A stretch of DNA of 64,000 bases from an uncultured Pelagibacteraceae bacterium (GTDB lineage: Bacteria > Pseudomonadota > Alphaproteobacteria > Pelagibacterales > Pelagibacteraceae): positions 1 to 64,000 of the forward strand of contig CABZAZ010000004.1 of assembly GCA_902523895.1 (NCBI GenBank). The letters run 5' to 3'. A model generated the notes under the pieces. It did not search any database, was not told the DNA's origin, and saw only the letters and a program-made list of their open reading frames with translations. Shown in pieces: positions 1-8,483 of the stretch (its first letter is position 1; each line of letters starts with the position of its first letter). The position numbers and the translations under genes are program-made.

Positions 1-164
1 TATTTTCAGGAATACACATCGTGTATAATTACGACAAATGGCCAATAAATTTGGACAAATCATACACCTTTCCATATCTTGAAAAAGGTAGTAATTACTT
101 ATTAAAAGTTTTTCCAAATGAAAAAACGTATCAAGACTCTAAAGAAAAAATTGAAGATTTATAA
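1..164 (+). CDS. cvpA: CvpA family membrane protein, C-terminal end only
   Basis: A reading frame is open from the window edge (codons from base 3) and stops with TAA at 162-164, giving about 53 residues that end in KEKIEDL. The stretch TFPYLEKGSNYLLKVFPNE is soluble and fits the tail that follows the membrane part of CvpA (colicin V production family), and cvpA directly precedes purF in many proteobacteria. The frame overlaps the first ATG of purF by 47 bp. The 5' end lies outside the window. The name rests on gene order plus this short tail, so it is an inference of moderate strength. Confidence 0.6.
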   Translation, partial: FSGIHIVYNYDKWPINLDKSYTFPYLEKGSNYLLKVFPNEKTYQDSKEKIEDL

Positions 165-1599
165 TCCGAAGTTAAATGAAGAATGTGGTGTATTTGGAAT
201 TAGTAATGTAAAAGATGCATCAGCTTTAGCTGCTCTTGGATTACACTCTCTCCAACATCGAGGACAAGAAGGGTGTGGAATAGTAACATTTGATGGAGAA
301 AGATATTATTCAGAAAAAAGATTTGGATTAGTCGGGGACAACTTTAATAAGGAAAAAGTTCTAGATAATCTAAAAGGTAATTTTGCAATCGGTCATAATC
401 GATACAGCACTACTGGAAATAATACATTAAGAAACATTCAGCCTTTTTTTGCAGATACAAATGCTGGAGGAATTGGAGTAGCTCACAATGGAAATTTAAC
501 AAACTCGATTTATTTAAGAAATAAATTGGTTGAAGAGGGCGCAATTTTTTATACGACCTCTGACACTGAAACTATTGTTCAACTGATTGCAAAATCAAAG
601 AGATTAAAAACTATTGATAAAATAATTGATGCTATATTTCAAATTCAAGGTGGATATGCATTAGTTATGCTGACACAAAATTTACTAGTAGGTGTAAGAG
701 ATCCTTATGGAATAAGGCCACTAGTCATAGGTAAATTAAAAAATAGCTATGTTCTTGCTTCTGAAACTTGCGCTCTAGATATTATAGGGGCAAAATTTAT
801 AAGAGAAGTTGACAATGGTGAAATTGTTTTAATTGAAAATGATAAATTAAAAAGTATTAAACCATTTCCTGAAAAAAAAATTAGACCTTGTGTTTTTGAA
901 TATATCTATTTTGCAAGGCCAGATAGTATTTTGAGTGGAAAAACTGCATATGAACATCGTAAAAATTTAGGAAAAGAATTAGCAAAAGAGAATAATATTG
1001 ATGCTGATATTATTGTTCCAGTTCCTGATTCTGGAAATGCTGCTGCCTTAGGTTTCGCGCAGCACTTAAATAAAAATTATGAGCATGGACTAATTAGAAA
1101 TCATTACGTTGGAAGAACCTTTATTGAACCAAGTCAAAAAATAAGAAGTTTGGGAGTTAAGTTGAAACTTAATGCTAACCAAACAACAATAGAAAACAAA
1201 AAGATTATTCTTGTTGATGACTCTTTGGTTAGAGGAACCACATCTCATAAAATTGTAAAAATGCTTTATGATGCCGGTGCAAAAGAAGTTCATGTGAGAA
1301 TTGCTTGCCCTGAGATTAGATACCCAGATTTCTATGGAGTTGATACACCAACGAAAAAAGAATTATTAGCTGCCAACAAGAACAATGATGAAATCTGTCA
1401 ATATATTGGCGCTAAGTCATTAAAATTTTTATCTGTTCAGGGCATGTATAAAGCTATTGGGTTTGATAAAAGAAATGAAAATTATCCACAGTTGACAGAT
1501 CATTATTTCACTGGAGACTATCCTGTAAAACCTATTGATGAGTTAGGTGATAGTAAGATAACACAACTTTCTTTACTTAGCACTGCATCCAATAATTAA
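118..1599 (+). CDS. purF: Amidophosphoribosyltransferase
   Basis: First committed step of purine synthesis: glutamine and PRPP give 5-phosphoribosylamine. An N-terminal Ntn glutaminase domain carries the catalytic Cys23 in NEECGVFGI, so the preceding 22 residues would be a propeptide removed in maturation. RYSTTG and the AHNGN box follow, and the C-terminal phosphoribosyltransferase domain has the PRPP loop ILVDDSLVRGTTS. The C-terminal CxxC ligands of the Bacillus-type Fe-S cluster are absent (DHYFTGDYP instead), as in other alphaproteobacterial forms. The ATG at 118 overlaps cvpA by 47 bp and gives a very basic propeptide; a TTG at 151 would leave about 11 residues, as in Bacillus, and only a 14 bp overlap. 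The family is certain; the start is not. Confidence 0.95.
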   Translation: MKKRIKTLKKKLKIYNPKLNEECGVFGISNVKDASALAALGLHSLQHRGQEGCGIVTFDGERYYSEKRFGLVGDNFNKEKVLDNLKGNFAIGHNRYSTTGNNTLRNIQPFFADTNAGGIGVAHNGNLTNSIYLRNKLVEEGAIFYTTSDTETIVQLIAKSKRLKTIDKIIDAIFQIQGGYALVMLTQNLLVGVRDPYGIRPLVIGKLKNSYVLASETCALDIIGAKFIREVDNGEIVLIENDKLKSIKPFPEKKIRPCVFEYIYFARPDSILSGKTAYEHRKNLGKELAKENNIDADIIVPVPDSGNAAALGFAQHLNKNYEHGLIRNHYVGRTFIEPSQKIRSLGVKLKLNANQTTIENKKIILVDDSLVRGTTSHKIVKMLYDAGAKEVHVRIACPEIRYPDFYGVDTPTKKELLAANKNNDEICQYIGAKSLKFLSVQGMYKAIGFDKRNENYPQLTDHYFTGDYPVKPIDELGDSKITQLSLLSTASNN

Positions 1600-1602
1600 T
1601 TT

Positions 1603-2160
1603 ATGAAAAAAGTAAGTTTCACAGAAATGAAAAATGGAACCAAAGAGGATTATCTTTTTCTTGATAAACATGAAAAAGATTTTGCAAGCAAAACAGCAGA
1701 TAGAATATTGAAATTTATGTCTGGACTTACTGAAACTTTAGAAGGATACCAGGTTTCAAGATTAGAACATTCACTTCAGAGTGCTACAAGAGCTTATAGA
1801 AATGGTGAAAGTGATGAAATGATTGTGGCTGCTCTATTACATGATATTGGTGACGAACTAGCTCCAATGAACCATTCAGAATATGCTGCGGCAGTTCTTA
1901 AACCCTATGTGTCAGAAAAAACTCATTGGATTGTTGAGAAACACGGTGAGTTTCAGATGTATTATTACGCTCACCATTTAGGAGGAAACAAGAATAAAAG
2001 AGATGAGTATAAAAATCATAAGTATTATCAAGATACTGTCAATTTTTGTGAAAAATATGATCAAAACTCTTTTGATCCAAATTATGACTCTTTGCCGTTA
2101 GATTTCTTTAAACCCTATGTCAAAAAAGTTTTTTCAAGAAAACCATATTCTTCAGTATAA
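1603..2160 (+). CDS. HD-domain protein of the COG4341 (PhnZ-like) group
   Basis: 185 residues with a clear HD-type metal site: His56 (RLEHSLQ), His80-Asp81 (LLHDIGD), His91 (MNHSEY), His114 (EKHGEFQ) and a later Asp near DQNSFD. It is usually annotated as a predicted HD phosphohydrolase. The same group contains the mixed-valent di-iron oxygenases PhnZ and TmpB, which cleave hydroxy-phosphonates, so an oxygenase role is as possible as a hydrolase role. It starts 3 bp after the purF stop and lies 25 bp ahead of gshA, all on one strand, so it is probably co-transcribed with both. No phosphonate genes are visible nearby. The substrate cannot be named from the sequence. Confidence 0.75.
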   Translation: MKKVSFTEMKNGTKEDYLFLDKHEKDFASKTADRILKFMSGLTETLEGYQVSRLEHSLQSATRAYRNGESDEMIVAALLHDIGDELAPMNHSEYAAAVLKPYVSEKTHWIVEKHGEFQMYYYAHHLGGNKNKRDEYKNHKYYQDTVNFCEKYDQNSFDPNYDSLPLDFFKPYVKKVFSRKPYSSV

Positions 2161-2185
2161 AATTTTATAAGCTATATTATTAAAT

Positions 2186-3481
2186 ATGATCATTTCTAAA
2201 GAAAAAATAATTGAATACTTTAAATCTGGAATAAAAGAAAAGGAAAATTTCAAGATTGGTATTGAACATGAGAAATTTTTATTCAATAGCAAAAACAATA
2301 AAAGAATTGATTACTCGAAAGTAAAAGAAATGTTTTCCGCTTTAAACGAATTTGGTTGGAGTTCAATAAAAGAGGGTGAAAATATTATTGGTTTAAATAA
2401 AGGAGGTAAAAATATTACTCTTGAACCAGGAAACCAAATTGAATTATCTGGAGAGAAGCTAAATAATATTCATGAAGCATGCTCAGAATCTTATAATTAT
2501 TTATTTGAACTAAAACAAGTCACAAAAAAACTTAATATAAATATTGTGAGCACTGGTTTTGATCCCATTTCAGAGCTTGGTGAAGTTCCTAATAATCCCA
2601 AACAAAGATATAAATTAATGACAAAAGATATGCCATTAGGAGGGAAATTAAGTCTAGATATGATGTACAGAACTTGTGGAACTCAATTAAATATTGATTA
2701 TTCCTCAGAGGAAGACTTTTTCAAAAAATTTAAAATAGTAAATTCAATAGTTCCAATTTCTATAGCTTTATTTGCCAATTCATCAATTGTTGAAAAAAAA
2801 AATAGCAATTACTTATCTTATAGATCGAAAGTATGGCAAAATACTTCTAGGGGAGGACTTCCAAAATTATTTTTTGAAAATTTAAATTTTGAAAAATATG
2901 CTGATTATATAATAGATTTTCCAATTTTATTTATACAAGACAAGCAAAACTATTTTTCTGGTAATAAATATACTTTTAAAGATTTTATGGAGGGAAGGAT
3001 AAATGAAATAAAAAATCGTCTTCCGACTGAAAGTGATTTATCTTTACACTTAAGCACTATATTTACTGAGAATAGATTAAAAAAATATATTGAATTAAGA
3101 TCTATGGATACCTGCGGCTGGGATTGTCTTTGTGCAGGACCTGCATTTTATATCGGACTATTGTATGGTAATTTAGAAGAAGTTTTTGATTTAATATCTT
3201 CATGGGACAAGAATAAGATAATCAATGCTTATCTGGATGCTCCTAAAAAAGGTTTTAATACTCAATTAATGGGTAAAGATCTTTTTTATTGGGCATCAAC
3301 TTTATTAGAAATTTCAAAAAAAGGATTAAATAGTAGAGATATATTAAATAAAAGTGGAAAAAATGAAAGTTTGTTTTTAAATCACCTACAAAAAGTTATT
3401 GATAATAAAACAACAAATGCAGATCACATGATTAATAAATTTTCTAAAAACGAAGATTTAAACGATTTATATGATAAATAA
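2186..3481 (+). CDS. gshA: Glutamate-cysteine ligase, plant/alphaproteobacterial type
   Basis: ATP-dependent joining of glutamate and cysteine, first step of glutathione synthesis. The N-terminal GIEHEKF (25-31) is the signature of the class shared by plants and alphaproteobacteria, followed by the conserved LEPGNQIELSG and a late RSMDTCGWDCL segment. At 431 residues it is a little shorter than the usual ~450. It overlaps gshB by 11 bp, which supports both the assignment and translational coupling. No Shine-Dalgarno is evident before the ATG; a TATATT-like element a few bases upstream would allow a very short leader. Confidence 0.93.
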   Translation: MIISKEKIIEYFKSGIKEKENFKIGIEHEKFLFNSKNNKRIDYSKVKEMFSALNEFGWSSIKEGENIIGLNKGGKNITLEPGNQIELSGEKLNNIHEACSESYNYLFELKQVTKKLNINIVSTGFDPISELGEVPNNPKQRYKLMTKDMPLGGKLSLDMMYRTCGTQLNIDYSSEEDFFKKFKIVNSIVPISIALFANSSIVEKKNSNYLSYRSKVWQNTSRGGLPKLFFENLNFEKYADYIIDFPILFIQDKQNYFSGNKYTFKDFMEGRINEIKNRLPTESDLSLHLSTIFTENRLKKYIELRSMDTCGWDCLCAGPAFYIGLLYGNLEEVFDLISSWDKNKIINAYLDAPKKGFNTQLMGKDLFYWASTLLEISKKGLNSRDILNKSGKNESLFLNHLQKVIDNKTTNADHMINKFSKNEDLNDLYDK

Positions 3482-4397
3482 AATTGTTGCTATACAAGGA
3501 AACCACCCTTCTAAACTTATTCCAAAAACAGATACGAGTGTTTTTTTAGCTAATGAAATTCAAAAAAAAAATTATAGAATTTTTTATTATGATCCTAAAA
3601 ATTTATCAATTATAAATTCAAAAGTAGTAGCTGAGGGTTTTTTTATAAAGTTTAATTATGATAATAAAAAATTTTATAAAATTTTAAAAAAACAAAAGTT
3701 AAATCTTATCAAATGTAAATACATATTAATAAGACAAGATCCTCCTTTTAATCTAGAATATATATCTTCCACTTTTATACTTGAGACAATTAAAAATAAA
3801 GTAAAAATAATTAACAATCCTACAGCAATCAGAAATATTTCTGAAAAACTTTATTCAGTAAAATATCAAAAGTTTATGCCAAATACAATTTTTACACAAA
3901 ATATACAAGAGATTAAAAATTTTTTTAAAAAGAATAAGTATGTAATTTTAAAACCTATTCATAGTTTCAGTGGAAATGATATTCACTTACTAAATAAATT
4001 TAAATTAAAGTTTGTTCAAAGATTAATAAAAAAACATAATTATATAATGTGCCAAAAATATTTACCTAAAATAAGTAAAGGAGATAAAAGAGTATTTCTA
4101 ATTAATGGAAAAATATGTGGTGCTATATCTAGAGTTCCTCAAAAAGGCTCATATCTAAGTAATATGAGTAAAGGTGCAACTGCGAAAAATACTCAATTAA
4201 CAAAATTTGAAAAAAGTATTTCTAAATTAATTGCTAAAGATTTGAAAAAAGATCAAATTTTTTTTGCCGGGATCGACTTTATTGATCAAAAACTCAATGG
4301 AGATATAAATGTTACATCCCCTACTGGTTTAAAAACATTGTTTGATATTTCCAAAGTCAATCTTGCTAAAATTTTTTGGAAATGTCTAAAAGCATGA
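3471..4397 (+). CDS. gshB: Glutathione synthase
   Basis: ATP-grasp ligase that adds glycine to gamma-glutamylcysteine, second step of glutathione synthesis. Family marks are RQDPPF (88-93), INNPTAIRNISEK, the ATP-grasp lysine in YVILKP, KGDKRVFLING and the late INVTSPTG substrate loop. The length of 308 matches the usual ~315. The reading frame begins inside the last codons of gshA and its end overlaps the next transporter gene, so gshA, gshB and that gene form one unit. The glycine it needs is also controlled in this window by the riboswitch-governed gcv operon. Confidence 0.94.
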   Translation: MINKIVAIQGNHPSKLIPKTDTSVFLANEIQKKNYRIFYYDPKNLSIINSKVVAEGFFIKFNYDNKKFYKILKKQKLNLIKCKYILIRQDPPFNLEYISSTFILETIKNKVKIINNPTAIRNISEKLYSVKYQKFMPNTIFTQNIQEIKNFFKKNKYVILKPIHSFSGNDIHLLNKFKLKFVQRLIKKHNYIMCQKYLPKISKGDKRVFLINGKICGAISRVPQKGSYLSNMSKGATAKNTQLTKFEKSISKLIAKDLKKDQIFFAGIDFIDQKLNGDINVTSPTGLKTLFDISKVNLAKIFWKCLKA

Positions 4398-5254
4398 AAC
4401 ACTTGACAGATCAACAAAAGGGATCGTTGCTTGCATTTGTTGCTGTTATGTTTATAACTCCCGATTCTTTATTTATTAGACTTTCTAATATTGATACTTG
4501 GGGTCTAGTTTTTTATAGAGGAATAATTCCATTCTTAACTGTTTTTTTTGGTATGTTGTTAATCTATAAACTAAATTTTTTTAAAATACTTTTAAAAAGT
4601 GGTTACCATGGTTTCATTTATGTAGTTACTTTTAGTATTACAAATATTACTTTTGTAGTTTCTATTCAAAATACTAATGTTGCAAACACACTAGTAATGA
4701 TAGCAACTGCGCCAATGCTATCAGCCATACTAGGATCAATTTTTTTAAGAGAACCTCCTGATAGAAAGACATGGGTTTCAATAATTATTACTTTTGCAGC
4801 AATTATTTACATTTTCTTTGACTCCCTAAAATTAGGTAACTTTTACGGAGATATTTTAGGATTTATTACTGCTATTGGTCTTGCTGTAGGTGCGGTTACT
4901 ATCAGATCTGCGAAATCTAAAAATTTAGTTCCAGCTGCAGTGGTGGGTAAGCTATTTGTTGCTACATTTGCTCTATTTTTTATTGAGAGTTTTGCACTTT
5001 TAGATAGTGATCTTATCATAGTACCTCTAATGTGTATTTTATGTGTTGCAATACCATTTGTATTAGTAACTATTGCTCCAAGGTTTATACCGGCTGCTGA
5101 GGTAAATCTTTTCTTCTTATTAGAAACAATCATAGGTCCAATATGGGTTTGGTTGATCATTAAAGAACAGCCTAGTATTGAAACACTTCAAGGTGGAGTT
5201 GTTATAATTGCAACGATCGCTATTCACTCATTTTTGAAATTAAAACAATCTTAA
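4382..5254 (+). CDS. EamA/DMT family transporter
   Basis: About 290 residues forming ten hydrophobic segments in two EamA repeats, the architecture of drug/metabolite transporters. Typical signatures are FIRLSNIDTWGLVFYRG near the start and a late AAEVNLFFLLETIIGPIWVW. I start it at the ATG at 4382; a TTG at 4376 is in frame but less likely, and an ATG at 4394 is also possible. It overlaps the end of gshB by 16 bp. The substrate is unknown; position after glutathione genes hints at a thiol or amino-acid product, which is only an inference. One of five EamA proteins in this window. Confidence 0.85.
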   Translation: MSKSMKHLTDQQKGSLLAFVAVMFITPDSLFIRLSNIDTWGLVFYRGIIPFLTVFFGMLLIYKLNFFKILLKSGYHGFIYVVTFSITNITFVVSIQNTNVANTLVMIATAPMLSAILGSIFLREPPDRKTWVSIIITFAAIIYIFFDSLKLGNFYGDILGFITAIGLAVGAVTIRSAKSKNLVPAAVVGKLFVATFALFFIESFALLDSDLIIVPLMCILCVAIPFVLVTIAPRFIPAAEVNLFFLLETIIGPIWVWLIIKEQPSIETLQGGVVIIATIAIHSFLKLKQS

Positions 5255-5257
5255 TCT

Positions 5258-5295
5258 CCGTCACAATTAAGTCTTGATTTAATAATAGATGACGG
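5258..5295 (+). other. Imperfect inverted repeat between two transporter genes
   Basis: CCGTCA at 5258-5263 is matched by TGACGG at 5290-5295, and between them ATTAA can pair with TTAAT, giving a two-part hairpin. There is no run of T after it, so it is not a classical terminator. It fills most of the 58 bp gap between the EamA and MFS genes and could be a weak attenuator or a processing hairpin. Confidence 0.35.
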
Positions 5296-5312
5296 ATAAT
5301 TAGCGCGATGTT

Positions 5313-6602
5313 ATGGATAAAGTTTTAAAGAATTCCTGGGCACTGTTTTTAGGTATGGGATTTATAATGATGGCTTATGGCTTTCAGGGGTCATTACTTG
5401 GAGTGAGAGCTGTTCAGGAAGAATTTAGTTTAACAGCTACTGGTTTTATGATGTCTGGTTATTTTATTGGATACTTTATAGGGGCAGCAACTATTCCAAA
5501 TATAATTTCAAGAGTTGGTCATATTAGAGTTTTTGCAGCTTTTGCGTCTTTAGCATCATTAATTATTTTGGTTCATGCAATTTTAATTCATCCATTTATA
5601 TGGTTCTTGTTAAGAGTTTTCACAGGAATAAGCATGGTTTGTATTTACACAGTTGCTGAGAGTTGGCTCAATGATAGATCCAGTAATAAAAATAGAGGAA
5701 GTGTTCTATCCATTTATATGGTGATTCTTTATGGGTCAATGGGAATTGGAATGTTTTTGCTAAACTTCAGCGCTCCGAAAAATTTTGAACCTTTCATATT
5801 AATTTCTGTGATCACTTCAGTGGCATTAATACCTATTTTGCTTACTAAAAAAAAACCACCAACTTTCAAAAAAATAAACGTTATGTCATTTAGTGAACTT
5901 TATAAATCTTCACCCTTTGGAATGGTAAGCTCTTTTTTCTATGGAACAATTCAGTCTGCTTTATTCACCTTACTGGCAGTTTATGCAACATCAATGAATT
6001 TCACTATCTTAGAAATATCAATAGTAACTTTTTTACTAGCAATTTCTGGTGCAATCGCTCAATTTCCAGTTGGAAAAATTTCCGACGTTTATGATAGGAG
6101 AAAAGTAATTATTGCATCTACTTTTGGAGCTGCAATATTTGCTCTTATTACAATATTTGTTTCAGGACAAATGTATTTACCTGATGGATTAGCAACAAGT
6201 AAGAAATGGTTTTACATGTTTTTTGTTTTATTTTCTTTTTGTAGTTTGCCCATGTTTTCATTAATTCTTGCGCATACTAATGATTATATTACAAAAGATA
6301 AGTTTGTAGCGGCAGGTGCTGGGCTTCAATTTATATTTGGTTTAGGTGCAATGAGTGGTCCTTTTTTATGTTCAATATTTATGAACATTGTTGGCTCTAA
6401 TGGATTTTTTGTTTTTTTATTTTTCTTTCATTCTTTAATAGGAGTTTACGGAATTCATAGAATGAGAGTTAGAGAAACTGTGGAAAATCCAGACTCTCAA
6501 TTTGTTGCAATGCCTCAAACAATTACACCAGCTGGGATCGAATTAAATCCTACAACAGAACCCATTGAGGAACCAGTTAAAGATGAAAATAGAGAGATTT
6601 AA
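5313..6602 (+). CDS. MFS transporter, YcaD-like
   Basis: A 429-residue major facilitator with about twelve membrane segments. The stretch TVAESWLNDRSSNKNRGSVL between segments 4 and 5 is typical of the YcaD-like branch, and the mid-protein loop SDVYDRRKVI matches the second-half MFS motif. The last ~40 residues are hydrophilic and proline/glutamate rich (TEPIEEPVKDENREI), a soluble tail. It ends 4 bp inside the convergent cmk gene. The substrate is not deducible. The name of the superfamily is secure. Confidence 0.88.
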   Translation: MDKVLKNSWALFLGMGFIMMAYGFQGSLLGVRAVQEEFSLTATGFMMSGYFIGYFIGAATIPNIISRVGHIRVFAAFASLASLIILVHAILIHPFIWFLLRVFTGISMVCIYTVAESWLNDRSSNKNRGSVLSIYMVILYGSMGIGMFLLNFSAPKNFEPFILISVITSVALIPILLTKKKPPTFKKINVMSFSELYKSSPFGMVSSFFYGTIQSALFTLLAVYATSMNFTILEISIVTFLLAISGAIAQFPVGKISDVYDRRKVIIASTFGAAIFALITIFVSGQMYLPDGLATSKKWFYMFFVLFSFCSLPMFSLILAHTNDYITKDKFVAAGAGLQFIFGLGAMSGPFLCSIFMNIVGSNGFFVFLFFFHSLIGVYGIHRMRVRETVENPDSQFVAMPQTITPAGIELNPTTEPIEEPVKDENREI

Positions 6603-7234
6603 TTAAGATTCTCTATATGCTCAGACATTTTAGATAAAACTTGTTTTTTAGTTAATTTGTCTGTTCGTATTAAAATTGCATCTTTTACTTTAACTAGTGG
6701 ACTATTCTTTCTTTTCTTATCCATTGAAGTTCTTTTAGTTAATGATTTTTTAACTTTTTGAAGAGAAACCTTCTTTTTGATATCTAGCCATCTTCTATAA
6801 CTTGCAACTTTAATATTGCACTTAAAGTAAAAAGCTAAATCATATTTTGGATTTTTTGCTAATATTTTACTAGCTATATCTCTGCCCTCTACACAAATCT
6901 TTTTATTTTTTTTTATTAATCCATTTTGAAAAGTATTTATTATTTTTCGAATATTCTTGTTTTTAGCAATAATAGCAGAATAGTTACTAATTTGTTCAGA
7001 GTGTAAATTAAATTTAACTATTTTTTTATAAGAAATATTTTTAAATCTTTTTTTTAAAAAACTAATATTATTCTTCGGTTTATAATTAATGATTTCTTTA
7101 CTAGCATATCTATACAATAACCCTGAATTAATAAGTAATAATTTGTATTTTTTAGATATGAGTTTTGCTGCAGTGCTTTTTCCACTTGCTGACTCTCCAT
7201 CACAAGCAATTATTAATTTTTTAAATTTTCTCAC
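6599..7234 (-). CDS. cmk: Cytidylate kinase
   Basis: Phosphorylates CMP and dCMP with ATP. It has the P-loop GESASGKST (13-21), the VEGRDIAS motif and the late RTSMDKKRKNSPL...KDAILIRT segment that matches R..D..R..SPL..A.DA in Cmk. It is 211 residues and rather divergent, with many lysines. In most proteobacteria cmk sits between aroA and rpsA; here neither neighbour is present in the window: it ends convergently with the MFS gene, and upstream lies an accessory block. Divergence means a related small nucleoside kinase cannot be fully excluded. Confidence 0.82.
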   Translation of the reverse strand: MRKFKKLIIACDGESASGKSTAAKLISKKYKLLLINSGLLYRYASKEIINYKPKNNISFLKKRFKNISYKKIVKFNLHSEQISNYSAIIAKNKNIRKIINTFQNGLIKKNKKICVEGRDIASKILAKNPKYDLAFYFKCNIKVASYRRWLDIKKKVSLQKVKKSLTKRTSMDKKRKNSPLVKVKDAILIRTDKLTKKQVLSKMSEHIENLN

Positions 7235-7408
7235 ATAACTTTAATAATATTTAGATTTGTTTTATGCAAAAAAATTATGAATTTTATTGAATTTTTCAGA
7301 TATTAATCACTTACAGGTTGAAACTCAAAATAAGCACAAATTACCTCATTACAAGACTGAAATATTGAAAGTAGGTCAAATATTTGTTTCTATTCAAATT
7401 ATAAAAAT

Positions 7409-8146
7409 ATGCCTAGAAAAAAAACTAAACAAAAAAATTTAAAAAAAAGTACTGGGATAGTAAAGATTAGTAAACTAGCTCCAAAATCCTTTTTGAGTAA
7501 TGCTTTCTCTAATTACAAAAAAAATAAAGAACTTAATAAGATTAAAGCTATCAAATTAGAAAAATTAAAAGAAAAAAATCAAATTCTTAAAGAACGAAAA
7601 GATCTTAAGGTTTGGGAAGAAAGGCTTATAAAAGAAAGTAATAAATTAAAATTTAGTGAGGATGAATTGAGATTAAAAGAAAAAGAAATTAAAATTAAAG
7701 ATGATGCACAAAAGCTAGAGGCATCGAGATTGGTAAAAAAAGATGAAGAATTAATATTAATAAGTAAGGAACTAAGAGCTAAAGAAAAAGAATTAAAGCT
7801 TAGAGATGAAGCGCAAAATAGAAGAGATATTGATTTAAAAGTTAGAGAAGAAGAGCAAAGAAACCTTGAGCTTAAAGAAAAAAGAAGAAAAGAGAGAACC
7901 TTAAAAATGATCAAGGAACAGGAGGAAAAACAGAAGGAGCTTGAGTATATCAAAATAAAAGAATGGGAAGAAAAATTTGATAGAGAACAAAAAGCAAAAG
8001 AACATAGGGAAAATTTAAGAGAGGAAAGATTAAGACAAAAAGAATTAGAAAAACTTCAATCTTATGAAAAAAAAGAGACCTCTGTTGATAAAAACCTTTC
8101 CTCTGGATTAGAAAAATTTAAAATAGATGTTACAAAAGAAAATTAA
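7409..8146 (+). CDS. Lysine/glutamate-rich coiled-coil protein, unknown function
   Basis: I do not recognise this 245-residue protein. The first ~35 residues are basic (PRKKTKQKNLKKS), and from about residue 40 to 225 it is nearly all Lys, Glu, Arg and Leu in heptad-like spacing, so a long single coiled coil is expected. A 35-residue unit (five heptads) occurs twice in tandem: 86-120 starting ELRLKEKEIKIKDDAQ and 121-155 starting ELRAKEKELKLRDEAQ. There is no signal peptide or membrane segment. It opens the AT-rich accessory block, and no Shine-Dalgarno is visible. A structural or nucleoid-binding role is conceivable but unsupported. Confidence 0.6.
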   Translation: MPRKKTKQKNLKKSTGIVKISKLAPKSFLSNAFSNYKKNKELNKIKAIKLEKLKEKNQILKERKDLKVWEERLIKESNKLKFSEDELRLKEKEIKIKDDAQKLEASRLVKKDEELILISKELRAKEKELKLRDEAQNRRDIDLKVREEEQRNLELKEKRRKERTLKMIKEQEEKQKELEYIKIKEWEEKFDREQKAKEHRENLREERLRQKELEKLQSYEKKETSVDKNLSSGLEKFKIDVTKEN

Positions 8147-8483
8147 TCAAATAATCTTAAATTTAAATACCAAAATTATATTAATATTTACAAGACTTTT
8201 AATTAGATATTAAAACCCTTTCTTCTAAGAAATTCTGAGAAAATATCATTTTACTCAAAATATCTGCAAACGAAAATTGGTAATCTGAAATATTACAATC
8301 CTTAAAATGTCTATCAGTAAACATGTCTTTTCTTTGTTATCTTTATGATTATCATTACTAATTCCAAGTTTACAAACTTTAGACATAATTTACTAATTCT
8401 CAATAACATTATATTATTAATAGATTAATAAATAAAAAAAAGTAAACTTTGAAATATTCTAAAACTTTTAAAAATATAAAATC
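8147..8483. other. Intergenic gap of 337 bp in the accessory block
   Basis: Very AT-rich stretch between the coiled-coil gene and the FkbM gene. Its only structure I can see is a possibly frameshifted small reading frame on the minus strand (8199-8386, listed separately). No terminator hairpin with a T-run and no convincing promoter for the downstream gene were seen. Confidence 0.5.
8199..8386 (-). pseudogene. Possible broken small gene
   Basis: On the minus strand an ATG at 8386 opens MSKVCKLGISNDNHKDNKEK and then leaves for another frame, while an overlapping frame from an ATG at 8324 reads MFTDRHFKDCNISDYQFSF and continues to a TAA at 8199-8201. Joining the two frames near 8325-8330 would give about 61 residues of ordinary amino-acid composition. 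This fits a small gene disrupted by one indel, or two chance frames. I do not recognise the product. Low confidence. Confidence 0.25.

Noticed and set aside
7276..7435. Open frame of about 50 codons before the coiled-coil gene
   Set aside because: TTG start only, no ribosome binding site, runs into the next gene in another frame and shows no recognisable pattern.
7579..7953. Ser/Phe/Leu-rich frame antisense to the coiled-coil gene
   Set aside because: Mirror image of Lys/Glu codons; composition is an artefact of the opposite strand.
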